Positions 16,124-23,707 of a stretch of 32,835 nt of DNA are shown here, piece after piece; within the stretch, counting starts at the first letter, position 1, and every line of letters begins with the position of its first letter. This stretch comes from Comamonas sp. lk (GTDB lineage: Bacteria > Pseudomonadota > Gammaproteobacteria > Burkholderiales > Burkholderiaceae_C): contig CAMBNY010000033.1 of the NCBI GenBank assembly GCA_945869165.1, forward strand, positions 1-32,835. Direction: 5' to 3'. The notes below the pieces were generated by a model that saw only the letters and a list, made by a program, of their open reading frames with translations, did not search any database and was not told the DNA's origin. Both the position numbers and the translations under genes were made by a program.

Positions 16124-16395
16124 TTTTGACATAACGCGAAAAGTTTAGCGGTATCAAAGGTTTCGCTCTTATCAACTCCGTCCATGAGGGTTGATTCGAG
16201 CTCGTTCGATTCTTCGGCATTGGCACGATCAAACGCCTCGGCCTTGAGGGCGAGTTCGTACATGTACTCGTCTGTTTTTGGGAGGTTTTGCTCCAGCAGA
16301 TTGCGAACAAACGCGCTTCGTTGGCGGGCCGGGACGGCGTTACGAAAGCGCCGTGCAAGCTCTGTGGGAATACGGATGAATATTTGCGTGGTCAT
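16120..16395 (-). CDS. Ribbon-helix-helix (MazE/CopG-like) antitoxin-type protein
   Basis: 91 residues from ATG 16395. It begins MTTQIFIRIPTELARRFRNA with SAFVRNLLEQNLPK, a typical RHH strand-helix-helix layout for DNA binding, followed by an acidic helical tail (AFDRANAEESNELESTL) that may bind a toxin. An upstream in-frame ATG at 16452 would add 19 residues that do not fit the fold. Its stop overlaps the start of the CopG-type antitoxin by 4 bp. No toxin partner is present. Confidence 0.65.
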   Translation of the reverse strand: MTTQIFIRIPTELARRFRNAVPARQRSAFVRNLLEQNLPKTDEYMYELALKAEAFDRANAEESNELESTLMDGVDKSETFDTAKLFALCQK

Positions 16396-16507
16396 GACAG
16401 CGCGCATTAGACGTAAATCCAAATCATCGTGTGCGTCCAACAAGAAAGTCAAGTCTCAATTTATAGGAATGCGTACTTGCAACTCCAGGGGCGTCGTTCA
16501 CGCCAAC

Positions 16508-16544
16508 TTGCATAGGGTTTTAAGCTGTATTACGATGTGATACA
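16508..16544 (+). promoter_or_regulatory. Promoter and operator of the RHH/PIN toxin-antitoxin pair
   Basis: TTGCAT (16508-16513), a 17-bp spacer and TACGAT (16531-16536) form a plausible -35/-10 pair. The -10 is covered by a 19-bp palindrome TGTATTAC-GAT-GTGATACA (16526-16544, one mismatch per arm), as expected for autorepression by an RHH antitoxin. The start codon is 43 bp further on. Confidence 0.6.
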
Positions 16545-16586
16545 ACAACCCCACTGGCGGGGTAGTTTGGATTGGAAAGGATGGAT

Positions 16587-16814
16587 ATGAGTACCTTAAC
16601 TGTGCGTTTGACGGACGGCGAGGAGCGGGATTTGCAATGGGTTTGCACGCAAACCGGCAAGACCAAGAGTGAGGTGGTGCGCGAGTTGCTGGCAGAGTCT
16701 TTGCGCAGTTATCGCCTGCGCAAGTCTTTGCAAGCGGCCCATGCTGTCTTGGGACCAGCGGCACGGCAATCGGGCTGGTTGACGGAAGATGACGTGTTGC
16801 AGGATGTTTCATGA
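16587..16814 (+). CDS. RHH antitoxin of a PIN toxin-antitoxin pair
   Basis: 75 residues from ATG 16587, which has GGAAAGG six bases upstream. MSTLTVRLTDGEERDLQWVC and GKTKSEVVRELLAESLRSYR form the RHH DNA-binding dimer fold. The C-terminal helix (GPAARQSGWLTEDDVLQDVS) would wrap the toxin. Its stop overlaps the toxin start by 4 bp. Neutralises the PIN nuclease and represses its own promoter. Confidence 0.85.
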   Translation: MSTLTVRLTDGEERDLQWVCTQTGKTKSEVVRELLAESLRSYRLRKSLQAAHAVLGPAARQSGWLTEDDVLQDVS

Positions 16815-17209
16815 AGGTGTTTTTGGACACCAATGTGTGGCTGTCCGCCACGGTGTTCTCCGGTTTGTGTGAAGCGATAGTGATGGAGTGCCATCAGCGC
16901 GATTGGTTACTCACCACGCCGCTAGTCCGGCAGGAAGCGCACGAAGTGCTAGACCGCAAATTTGCGCAAGTGCTACAAGCGCGTGCTTTGTTTGATGCGA
17001 TTTGGTCCGAAGCGGCCTGTGTGGCGGATGTGGCTAAACCTGCAGACGATAACGACGCCCGCCTGGTCAGCGCCGCGCTTGCGGCAGGAGCAGATGTATT
17101 TGTGACCGGCGACCGCCGCGTTCTGGGCTGGGGAGCACAGGGGGCTATGCAGGTTTTGAGTCCCCGCGATACCTGGATCTTGCTGTTTGCGCAAAGCAAT
17201 CAGGCCTAA
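16811..17209 (+). CDS. PIN-domain toxin (ribonuclease)
   Basis: 132 residues with the acidic PIN active site: D6 (VFLDTNVW), a Glu in QEAHEVLDRKF (E42/E45), D82 in NDARLVSAALAAGADVFVTG and D101 in VTGDRRVL. Such toxins cleave RNA, often tRNA or mRNA, when the antitoxin is lost. ATGA overlap with the antitoxin gene. Complete catalytic set suggests an active toxin. Confidence 0.88.
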   Translation: MKVFLDTNVWLSATVFSGLCEAIVMECHQRDWLLTTPLVRQEAHEVLDRKFAQVLQARALFDAIWSEAACVADVAKPADDNDARLVSAALAAGADVFVTGDRRVLGWGAQGAMQVLSPRDTWILLFAQSNQA

Positions 17210-17234
17210 GCGGGGCCTACCCGCTAGCCGTGGC

Positions 17235-17912
17235 TTACCCCCGCGAATTGGCCTTGACCAAGTCCACGATAGCGGTGGCTATTTCTTCGATGGAGCGGCT
17301 GTGCTTGGGGTCGTCGAAGTAAAACAGCAGGTCGTGCGAATACCAGCCGTAGCTGAGGGCGTGGGCGGTGCGCGCCAAAGAGGTGATCTTGGCTTCGGGC
17401 AGCGCTGCGGACGATTGGCGCAGGGCCTGGGCCCAGATGTCTACAAATTCTTCATGCACTTTGCGCAGCGCCGTGGCCGATGACACCTGGCGCTCTAGCA
17501 GCAGCAGGGCGGTCCATTCTTTGGGCCGCGCAAAGCCTGCTTGCACCAGCGTATGCAGCAGCGCGGCGACCATGACCTGGGCGCTTTGGCCCGCATGGCG
17601 GCCCACCGCGGCACGCAGCACGATGGCGCTGTCTTGGCAGCGTTGGTGGATGGTGGAGGCGCCCAGGGCGCGCAGATTGGGCACGTAGTCGTAAAAAGTG
17701 CCGATGCCAACGCCGGCCACGGAAACGACCTCGCGGATGGTCATTTTTTCGAAGCCGCGTTCTATCAAAACCCGAACAAAGGCTTCCTGCAATGCACCCA
17801 GGGTAAATTGCGAACGGCTTTGTACGGGGGTTTTGCGGGGGCGCGAGTCGGAATTTGATTTATCCCCGTCTTTGGCTTTTAAAACCCGAACATTCATCAT
17901 ATTGATTTCCAA
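17235..17912 (-). CDS. TetR family transcriptional regulator
   Basis: 225 residues. After a charged N-terminal tail, the helix-turn-helix lies at about 35-80: TLGALQEAFVRVLIERGFEK, then MTIREVVSVAGVGIGTFYDY, the TetR signature. The C-terminal ligand domain (90-225) is hydrophobic and variable. It is divergent from the truncated AraC-like gene by 52 bp and lies upstream of neither the urt nor ure operon, so targets are unknown. A fossil copy of its last ten codons lies at 15891-15925. Confidence 0.85.
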   Translation of the reverse strand: MEINMMNVRVLKAKDGDKSNSDSRPRKTPVQSRSQFTLGALQEAFVRVLIERGFEKMTIREVVSVAGVGIGTFYDYVPNLRALGASTIHQRCQDSAIVLRAAVGRHAGQSAQVMVAALLHTLVQAGFARPKEWTALLLLERQVSSATALRKVHEEFVDIWAQALRQSSAALPEAKITSLARTAHALSYGWYSHDLLFYFDDPKHSRSIEEIATAIVDLVKANSRG

Positions 17913-17964
17913 TAGACTGTGTAGTTAGGCCATTGTGCACGGAACGGGGTTATTCCGGTTAATT

Positions 17965-18270
17965 ATGTCCACTGAATTTCAATATTCTGGTGATATTGGT
18001 TCTCCGCGGGAGCAGGTGGCGCAGCTATGCCAGTGGATTGACGCCCATATTCATGAAACTATTGGCTGGGCTGATCTGACCCGACAAAGTGGCATGGACT
18101 ATAAATGCCTGATGGCCAGCTTTAGTAAATATAAAGCGACCACGCCCATGACCTGGATCCGCGAGCGCCGCGAACAATTAAATACCCCGGTTGCCGCCCC
18201 GGTGATGGAAACGCACAGTATGGCGTTTTTGCTCAAAGCGGCATCAAACACCGATAGAGAAGGTCGTTGA
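17965..18270 (+). CDS. AraC-like HTH protein, probably truncated by a frameshift
   Basis: 101 residues from ATG 17965 (MSTEFQYSGDIGSPREQVAQ). The segment WADLTRQSGMDYKCLMASFS followed by KATTPMTWIRERREQLN resembles the first helix-turn-helix of AraC-type regulators. The chain then ends abruptly at 18270. In the next frame (from about 18242) an open stretch reads PIEKVVEYLAEYGYGRITLG, which looks like a plausible continuation, so a one-base shift is suspected. That frame runs into the fmdB terminator. It may be a decayed regulator of the fmd/urt operon. Confidence 0.5.
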   Translation: MSTEFQYSGDIGSPREQVAQLCQWIDAHIHETIGWADLTRQSGMDYKCLMASFSKYKATTPMTWIRERREQLNTPVAAPVMETHSMAFLLKAASNTDREGR

Positions 18271-18328
18271 ATATTTGGCGGAATATGGGTATGGGCGGAT
18301 TACCCTGGGTATTTCATTTGCTGCAAGG

Positions 18329-18359
18329 AAAAAGCAGACTGCACTTGCGCGCAGCCTGC
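18329..18359 (-). terminator. Rho-independent terminator of the urt-fmd operon
   Basis: On the minus strand GCAGGCTGC, an 8-base loop and GCAGTCTGC form a 9-bp stem with one G-T pair, followed by TTTTT. It lies about 77 bp after the fmdB stop and would end the operon transcript. Confidence 0.75.
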
Positions 18360-18435
18360 CCTTGCCTTTCCTTCTTCCGTCTTCCTTCATTCGACCGCTA
18401 ACTTGCGTCTTTGGTCTTCCTTCTTCGCAATCGTT

Positions 18436-18792
18436 TTAGTGGCTGATCATCCACGGGCGTTTGTTGGCAAAGGACTTGGGCGCTTTGGGCTGGCCGTTGT
18501 CCATTTTGGAGCGGGCTTGCGCCAGTGCGCCGTCTTGTTTGCCCGAGCAGCATCCGCAGCCGCGCGGATGGCGAAAGCGCGAGGAGTGCTGCGGCTCGTG
18601 CCGCGCGCGCTCGTTGGTCGCTTCCGCTATCCGCGTGAAGGGGTCCATGTCCGCCAGCCTTGGTGCGCTGATCAGGACGCGGTCAGCATCCTGGGCGCAG
18701 GCGGGGCAGGCGGCGGACTCTTCGCGCCGGGAAATGCTGCGTATGGCCTCGAACGGGCCGCAGGCCAGGCATTCGTAGTCGTACAGAGGCAT
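18436..18792 (-). CDS. fmdB: FmdB family zinc-ribbon protein
   Basis: 118 residues from ATG 18792; an upstream frame extension overlaps fmdA and is excluded. The N-terminus MPLYDYECLACGPFEAIRSI with C8/C11 and C29/C32 (CPAC) is the FmdB zinc ribbon, followed by ISAPRLADMD. The C-terminal half has a Gly/Cys cluster (GCGCCSG) and a basic tail. In Methylophilus methylotrophus FmdB is linked to formamidase expression as a putative regulator. It starts 16 bp after the fmdA stop. Confidence 0.9.
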   Translation of the reverse strand: MPLYDYECLACGPFEAIRSISRREESAACPACAQDADRVLISAPRLADMDPFTRIAEATNERARHEPQHSSRFRHPRGCGCCSGKQDGALAQARSKMDNGQPKAPKSFANKRPWMISH

Positions 18793-18808
18793 AGGGTGGG
18801 CCTTTCGT

Positions 18809-20041
18809 TTACTTGAGGTCCGGCGACAAGGGCATGTCGATGCCGTGGAAGTTTTGCACCGCTGGCCCGGCGGCGCTGGGGTTGATGTCAAAGTCAAATA
18901 TCTGCGTGGGTAGCCATAAGGTGGCGCAGGAGTTGGGTATATCCACCACGCCGCTGATATGGCCTTGCACCGGCGCCGTGCCCAATATCGACAAGGCCTG
19001 CGCGCGGCTGTAGCCGAACTTTGTCATGTATTCGATAGCGTTCAGGCAGGCCTGGCGGTAGGCCACGTTCACGTCCAGGTAATGCTGCTTGCCGTGCTCA
19101 TCGACCGAGATGCCTTCGAAGATGATGTAGTCGTTGTACTGCGGCGTCATCGGGCTGGGCTTGAAGATGGGGTTCTTGATACCGTAGGTCGCCATGCCGC
19201 CTTTGAGGATGGATACGCGCATATGCACCCAGCCGGCCATTTCGATCGCGCCGCAGAAGGTGATCTCGCCATCGCCTTGGCTAAAGTGCAGATCGCCCAC
19301 GCTCAGGCCAGCGCCATCGACATAGACCGGAAAGTAAATCTTCGATCCGCGTGACAAGTCTTTGATATCGCAGTTGCCGCCATGCTCGCGCGGGGGCACG
19401 GTGCGTGCGCCTTCGGCAGCGGCTTTGGCTTTGGCATCGCCTTTGAGGCGGCCCATGTGCGCGGTGCTGGGGAAGGGCGCGTTGGCCAAAGGCGGCACGC
19501 GGTCTGGCTCGGTGGCGATGAGGCCGACTTCGCGCTCGTTCCATTTGCCCAGTAGCGAGGGGTCAGGCAGGCAGCCGATCAGGCCGGGGTGGATCAGGCC
19601 GGCATAGCGCACGCCGGGCACATGGCGCGAGTGCGTGAACATGCCCTGGATGTCCCAGATGGACTTTTGCGCTTGTGGGAAGTGGTCGGTCAGGAAGCCG
19701 CCGCCGTTTTTCTTGGAGAAAAATCCGTTAAAGCCCCACATCGATTCTTGCTTGGCACCGATGTCCAGCAGCTCGACCACCAGCAGGTCGCCAGGCTTGG
19801 CACCTTTGACGCCAACCGGGCCGCTCAAAAAGTGAACGATAGACAGGTCGATGTCGCGCACGTCGTCCGCGCTGTTGTTGTTTTTGATGAAGCCGCCGGT
19901 CCAGTCGTAGGTTTCCAGCACGAAGTCGTCGCCGGGGTTGACCCAGGTGGCCATGGGGATGTCCGGGTGCCAACGGTTGTGGATGTTTTCGTTTTCGTAG
20001 GGCGATTGGTTGAGGTCAACCTTGATGAGAGTTTCCGGCAT
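18809..20041 (-). CDS. fmdA: Formamidase
   Basis: 410 residues, matching the ~407-residue Methylophilus enzyme. It hydrolyses formamide (and some short amides) to formate and ammonia in the cytosol. Family segments seen: LIKVDLNQSPYENENIHNRW, HFLSGPVGVKGAKPGDLLVV, GMFTHSRHVPGVRYAGLIHP, GGNCDIKDLSRGSKIYFPVY, VGDLHFSQGDGEITFCGAIE. AAGGAG precedes ATG 20041. It follows urtE by 47 bp in the same operon, so substrate import and hydrolysis are co-expressed. Confidence 0.95.
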   Translation of the reverse strand: MPETLIKVDLNQSPYENENIHNRWHPDIPMATWVNPGDDFVLETYDWTGGFIKNNNSADDVRDIDLSIVHFLSGPVGVKGAKPGDLLVVELLDIGAKQESMWGFNGFFSKKNGGGFLTDHFPQAQKSIWDIQGMFTHSRHVPGVRYAGLIHPGLIGCLPDPSLLGKWNEREVGLIATEPDRVPPLANAPFPSTAHMGRLKGDAKAKAAAEGARTVPPREHGGNCDIKDLSRGSKIYFPVYVDGAGLSVGDLHFSQGDGEITFCGAIEMAGWVHMRVSILKGGMATYGIKNPIFKPSPMTPQYNDYIIFEGISVDEHGKQHYLDVNVAYRQACLNAIEYMTKFGYSRAQALSILGTAPVQGHISGVVDIPNSCATLWLPTQIFDFDINPSAAGPAVQNFHGIDMPLSPDLK

Positions 20042-20088
20042 GCTGAGGCTCCTTAGGTGGTGGGTGAGGGTGGGTGGGGGAAGGGAAA

Positions 20089-20778
20089 TCAGACCGAAAG
20101 CATTTTTCGGATGTGGGCGGTGTCGGTAGAGGCGCGCGGGCTTTCGTGCACCAGGCGGCCGCCTTCGATAACGAAGAGGCGGTCAGCCACGTCCAGCGCA
20201 AAGCTGAGCACTTGCTCGGAGACGACGATAGAAATCTTGCGCGTCTCGCGAATGCGGTTGAGCGCGCGGGCAATGTCTTTGATGATGGAGGGCTGTATGC
20301 CTTCGGTGGGCTCGTCGAGCAGCAGCACTTTGGGGTTGCTGACCAGGGCGCGGGCAATCGCCAGTTGTTGTTGTTGCCCGCCCGATAGGTTGCCGCCTTT
20401 GCGGCTGCGCATGTCGTGCAGCACCGGGAAGAGTTCGTAAATTTCATCGGGCACGGTTGTGAGCTGCGATTGCTCCATGCCGGTCTCGATGTTTTCCAGC
20501 ACCGTGAGGTTGGGGAAGATCATGCGGCCCTGGGGTACATAGGCCACGCCGCGCGCTACGCGTTGGTAGCTTTCTTCTTGCGATATTTCCTGGCCGTCGA
20601 TGGTGATGGTGCCGGCCTTGACTGGCAATATGCCAATAAGGGCTTTGAACAGCGTGGTTTTTCCCATGCCGTTGCGGCCCATGATGGCAATGGTTTCGTT
20701 AGGCTTTGCGGTGAAGCTGACGCCATGCAAGGCCTCGCTTTGGCCGTAGCTGACATGCAGGTCGGTGACTGTAAGCAT
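20089..20778 (-). CDS. urtE: Urea/short-amide ABC transporter ATPase UrtE
   Basis: 229 residues, LivF-like. Walker A GRNGMGKTT (about 34-42), signature LSGGQQQQLAIARAL and Walker B VLLLDEPTEGIQPSI are intact. It energises import with UrtD. Fifth gene of the urt run; its start is 9 bp after the urtD stop. In Methylophilus, equivalents near fmdAB (fmdDEF) handle amides, so substrate may be urea, formamide or both. Confidence 0.95.
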   Translation of the reverse strand: MLTVTDLHVSYGQSEALHGVSFTAKPNETIAIMGRNGMGKTTLFKALIGILPVKAGTITIDGQEISQEESYQRVARGVAYVPQGRMIFPNLTVLENIETGMEQSQLTTVPDEIYELFPVLHDMRSRKGGNLSGGQQQQLAIARALVSNPKVLLLDEPTEGIQPSIIKDIARALNRIRETRKISIVVSEQVLSFALDVADRLFVIEGGRLVHESPRASTDTAHIRKMLSV

Positions 20779-20787
20779 GGTGTGTCC

Positions 20788-21531
20788 TCAATGGCCGAGG
20801 TAAACGTCGATCACGCGGGGGTCGGCCTGCACGTCTTCCATGGCGCCCTCGGCCAAAATCTTTCCTTGGTGCATGACGGTGACCTTGTGTGCGATTTGTT
20901 TGACGAAGTTCATGTCGTGCTCGATCACGATCATGGAGCGGCCTTTGCAGATGCGGTTGAGCAGCTCGGCGGTAAGTTCGCGCTCGCGCACGCTCATGCC
21001 GGCGATAGGCTCGTCCAGCATCAGCAGTTCGGGGTCTTGCATCAGCAGCATGCCGATTTCCAGCCATTGCTTCTGCCCGTGCGAGAGCAGGCCCGCTTCG
21101 ATGGCCAATACATCTTGCAGGCCGATTTCTTCGGCCACGGCTTGCATGCGTTCACGCACTTGGGGCGTGCAGGTAAAGGCCAACGCGCCAAACACGCCGC
21201 GCCCGCTGGGATACGACACTTCCAGGTTTTGAAAGACGCTGAGGTTTTCGTAAATTGAGGGCGTTTGGAACTTGCGCCCGATACCGGCGCGCACAATTTT
21301 GTGTTCGGCCTCTTTGCTGATTTCCTGGTTCTTAAAGCGGATGCTGCCGCTGGTGGCGCGGGTACGGCCACAGATCAAATCGAGCAGAGTAGTTTTACCG
21401 GCGCCGTTGGGGCCGATGATGACGCGCAACTCGTCTTTTTCTACTTGCAGGTTGAGGGACTCGATGGCGTTAAAGCCGTCGAAGGCGACCGTCAGCTTCT
21501 CGATGGTCAGTACGTTGTTGGTAGTGCTCAC
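20788..21531 (-). CDS. urtD: Urea/short-amide ABC transporter ATPase UrtD
   Basis: 247 residues from GTG 21531, chosen because GGAGAA lies just upstream and the homologous start (VSTTNNVLTIEKLTVAFDGF) begins there; the ATG at 21723 in this frame lies inside urtC. Walker A is IGPNGAGKTTLLDL, signature LSHGQKQWLEIG, Walker B LLMLDEPIAGMS. LivG-like. It starts 13 bp after urtC. Confidence 0.94.
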   Translation of the reverse strand: MSTTNNVLTIEKLTVAFDGFNAIESLNLQVEKDELRVIIGPNGAGKTTLLDLICGRTRATSGSIRFKNQEISKEAEHKIVRAGIGRKFQTPSIYENLSVFQNLEVSYPSGRGVFGALAFTCTPQVRERMQAVAEEIGLQDVLAIEAGLLSHGQKQWLEIGMLLMQDPELLMLDEPIAGMSVRERELTAELLNRICKGRSMIVIEHDMNFVKQIAHKVTVMHQGKILAEGAMEDVQADPRVIDVYLGH

Positions 21532-21544
21532 GTTCTTCTCCGGC

Positions 21545-22654
21545 TTAGGACTGGGCACTGGGGCCGGCGGACAAGCCCATGCGCTTGCGCAACCAGGGGC
21601 GTATGCGAGTGTTGTAGACGCCGGCCAGGCCATCGGGGAAGGCCAGCACCACGGCGATAAACATGGCAGCCATGGCAAACAGCCACAGGTCTGGGAAGCG
21701 TTCGGAGAAATAGGTTTTGCCAAAGTTGACCAAGAGCGTGCCCCAGACCGCGCCGATCAAAGACATGCGCCCGCCGACTGCGGCAAAGATGACCAGCTCG
21801 ATGCTGGGCACGATGCCCAAGAGCGTGGGCGACATAAAGCCCACTTGCAGCGTGAACAAAGCGCCGCCTATGCCCGAGAGCATGGCCGCCAGGCAGAAGG
21901 CAAACACGCGAAAGGACGCTACGTCGTAGCCCGAAAAGCGCACCCGGTCTTCTTTATCGCGCATGGCCAGCAGCAAGGTGCCCAGCTTGCTGCGCTGTAT
22001 CCAGGCGCAGCCTGTGATGGTGATCAAGAGCAGCACCACGGTGAGGTAGTACAAGATGACTTTGGCGCTGTCGGTGCGGGTGTCCCAGCCGAGTACAGTT
22101 TTGAGGTCGGTCATGCCGTTGAGGCCGCCGGTATAGCCTTGCTGGCCGATGATGAGCACCGTCATGATCAGCGCCACGGCCTGCGTGATGATGGCGAAAT
22201 ACACGCCACCAATGCGCCTGCGGAACAAGGCATAGCCCATCAGGAAAGCAAAGAGTGTGGGTACCACCAAGATGGCAATGATGGTGAAGGGCAGCGATTG
22301 GAAGGGCAGCCACCAAGTGGGCAGTTCGGTGAGGGAGTTCCAGTCCATGAAGTCGGGGATGCCGGGTGTGGACTGGATGCTGGTGGTGACCGGATCGGAC
22401 GCTTCGAGCTTGAGAAACATGGCCATGCAATAGCCACCCAGGCCAAAGAACACGCCCTGGCCCAAGCTGAGCACGCCGCCGTAACCCCACAGCATGACCA
22501 GGCCTAGCGCGACAAAGGAGTAGCTGAGGTATTTGCCAAGTAAGTTCAGGCGAAACATGTCGAGCGTCAGCGGAAAGACCACCAGCAGGATGAAGGCGAG
22601 CAGCAGCAGGCCGCCTAATGATTTACGTTGGAACCAATTGAAGAGTGCGGTCAT
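21545..22654 (-). CDS. urtC: Urea/short-amide ABC transporter permease UrtC
   Basis: 369 residues from ATG 22654 (MTALFNWFQRKS); an earlier in-frame ATG at 22726 overlaps urtB. LivM-type permease with about nine membrane helices, and family segments LSYSFVALGLVMLWGYGGVL, SLGQGVFFGLGGYCMAM and RDKEDRVRFSGYDVASFRVF. It pairs with UrtB in the inner membrane. Confidence 0.94.
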   Translation of the reverse strand: MTALFNWFQRKSLGGLLLLAFILLVVFPLTLDMFRLNLLGKYLSYSFVALGLVMLWGYGGVLSLGQGVFFGLGGYCMAMFLKLEASDPVTTSIQSTPGIPDFMDWNSLTELPTWWLPFQSLPFTIIAILVVPTLFAFLMGYALFRRRIGGVYFAIITQAVALIMTVLIIGQQGYTGGLNGMTDLKTVLGWDTRTDSAKVILYYLTVVLLLITITGCAWIQRSKLGTLLLAMRDKEDRVRFSGYDVASFRVFAFCLAAMLSGIGGALFTLQVGFMSPTLLGIVPSIELVIFAAVGGRMSLIGAVWGTLLVNFGKTYFSERFPDLWLFAMAAMFIAVVLAFPDGLAGVYNTRIRPWLRKRMGLSAGPSAQS

Positions 22655-22703
22655 GGGTGTGCCTGTGCGGGGGGTGAATTCAGCTGGGACTCGGGGCAGG
22701 CCA

Positions 22704-23618
22704 TCAGCGGCGTACCTTGGAGGCAAACAGGCCTTGCGGGCGGAACATAAGAATCAAAACAATGGAGGAATAGGTCAGCACACGGCCGTTGGAGCCGTCC
22801 ATAAAGAACTCGCTGATGGCCTGGGTCTGCGCGATCAGGAAGGCCGAGATCACGGTGCCAAACAGGTTGGCGGTGCCACCGAAGGTGACGACTAAAAACG
22901 AGTCCACGATGTACAGCGAGCCGCTGGTCGGGCCCGTGGAGCCGATGGTGGTAAAGGCGGCGCCTGCAATACCGGCGATGCCGCTGCCGATGGCAAAGGT
23001 GAGGCGGTCGGTCTTGCGCGTGTTGATGCCGGTGGCATTGGCCATGGGCCGGTTGGCTACGGTAGCGCGCACGCGCAGGCCCCAACGGGAATGGTTCAGG
23101 GCCATGATGACGCAGCCAGTGACGAGAATGGTCAAACCCATGACGAACAAGCCGTTTATCGGGATGTCCAAGCCTTCGACCGGGGTGAGCGAGCCCATGA
23201 TCCAGTCGGGCAAAGTGCCGCTCACTTCTTTACCGCCAAAGGTGGAGCGAAAGACTTGCTGCATGCCCAAGGAGACGCCCCAGGTGGCCAGCAGGGTATC
23301 GAGCGGACGTTTGTAGAGGTGGCGGATGACGGTCCATTCCAGCGCCCAACCAGCCACGAACGCCAGCACGAAGGAAATGAGAATGGCGATGGGGAAGTAA
23401 AAGGGCAACAGCGCGGGCATGTGCACCTCGACCAAGCGGGAGGACACGTAAATCGTGTAGGCACCAATCGTCATGAACTCGCCATGGGCCATGTTGATCA
23501 CGCCCATTTGTCCGAAGATGATCGCCAGGCCTAGGCCCATTAATAAGAGCACGGCAAACAGGCTCAGGCCTGAGAAGCCTTGCATGATGCCGATGTTGAG
23601 CATTTCGGAAAAGGTCAT
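22704..23618 (-). CDS. urtB: Urea/short-amide ABC transporter permease UrtB
   Basis: 304 residues, LivH-type. Segments: GLGLAIIFGQMGVINMAHGE near the N-terminus, WGVSLGMQQVFRSTFGG, and NRPMANATGINTRKTDRLTF in the cytoplasmic loop contacting the ATPases. It lacks the long periplasmic N-terminal extension seen in some UrtB. Separated from urtA by 89 bp holding a stem-loop. Confidence 0.94.
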   Translation of the reverse strand: MTFSEMLNIGIMQGFSGLSLFAVLLLMGLGLAIIFGQMGVINMAHGEFMTIGAYTIYVSSRLVEVHMPALLPFYFPIAILISFVLAFVAGWALEWTVIRHLYKRPLDTLLATWGVSLGMQQVFRSTFGGKEVSGTLPDWIMGSLTPVEGLDIPINGLFVMGLTILVTGCVIMALNHSRWGLRVRATVANRPMANATGINTRKTDRLTFAIGSGIAGIAGAAFTTIGSTGPTSGSLYIVDSFLVVTFGGTANLFGTVISAFLIAQTQAISEFFMDGSNGRVLTYSSIVLILMFRPQGLFASKVRR

Positions 23619-23660
23619 GGGAAGGTGTCCATCTGGCGCAATAACTAGGCAAGCGGGCCC

Positions 23661-23688
23661 CGGACGCAGCCCTTGCAGGCAGCGTCCG
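23661..23688 (-). other. Stem-loop between urtA and urtB
   Basis: CGGACGC and GCGTCCG form a perfect 7-bp stem, with further GCC/GGC pairing inside. There is no T-tract, so it looks like an mRNA-stabilising or processing hairpin that leaves urtA mRNA more abundant than the rest, common after binding-protein genes. Confidence 0.5.
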
Positions 23689-23707
23689 AGCGTCCGGACT
23701 CAGGGGA

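Noticed and set aside
17209-17225. Hairpin AGCGGG-GCCTA-CCCGCT between the convergent PIN toxin and TetR genes
   Set aside because: A 6-bp stem without a T-tract on either strand; possible bidirectional terminator but too weak to list.
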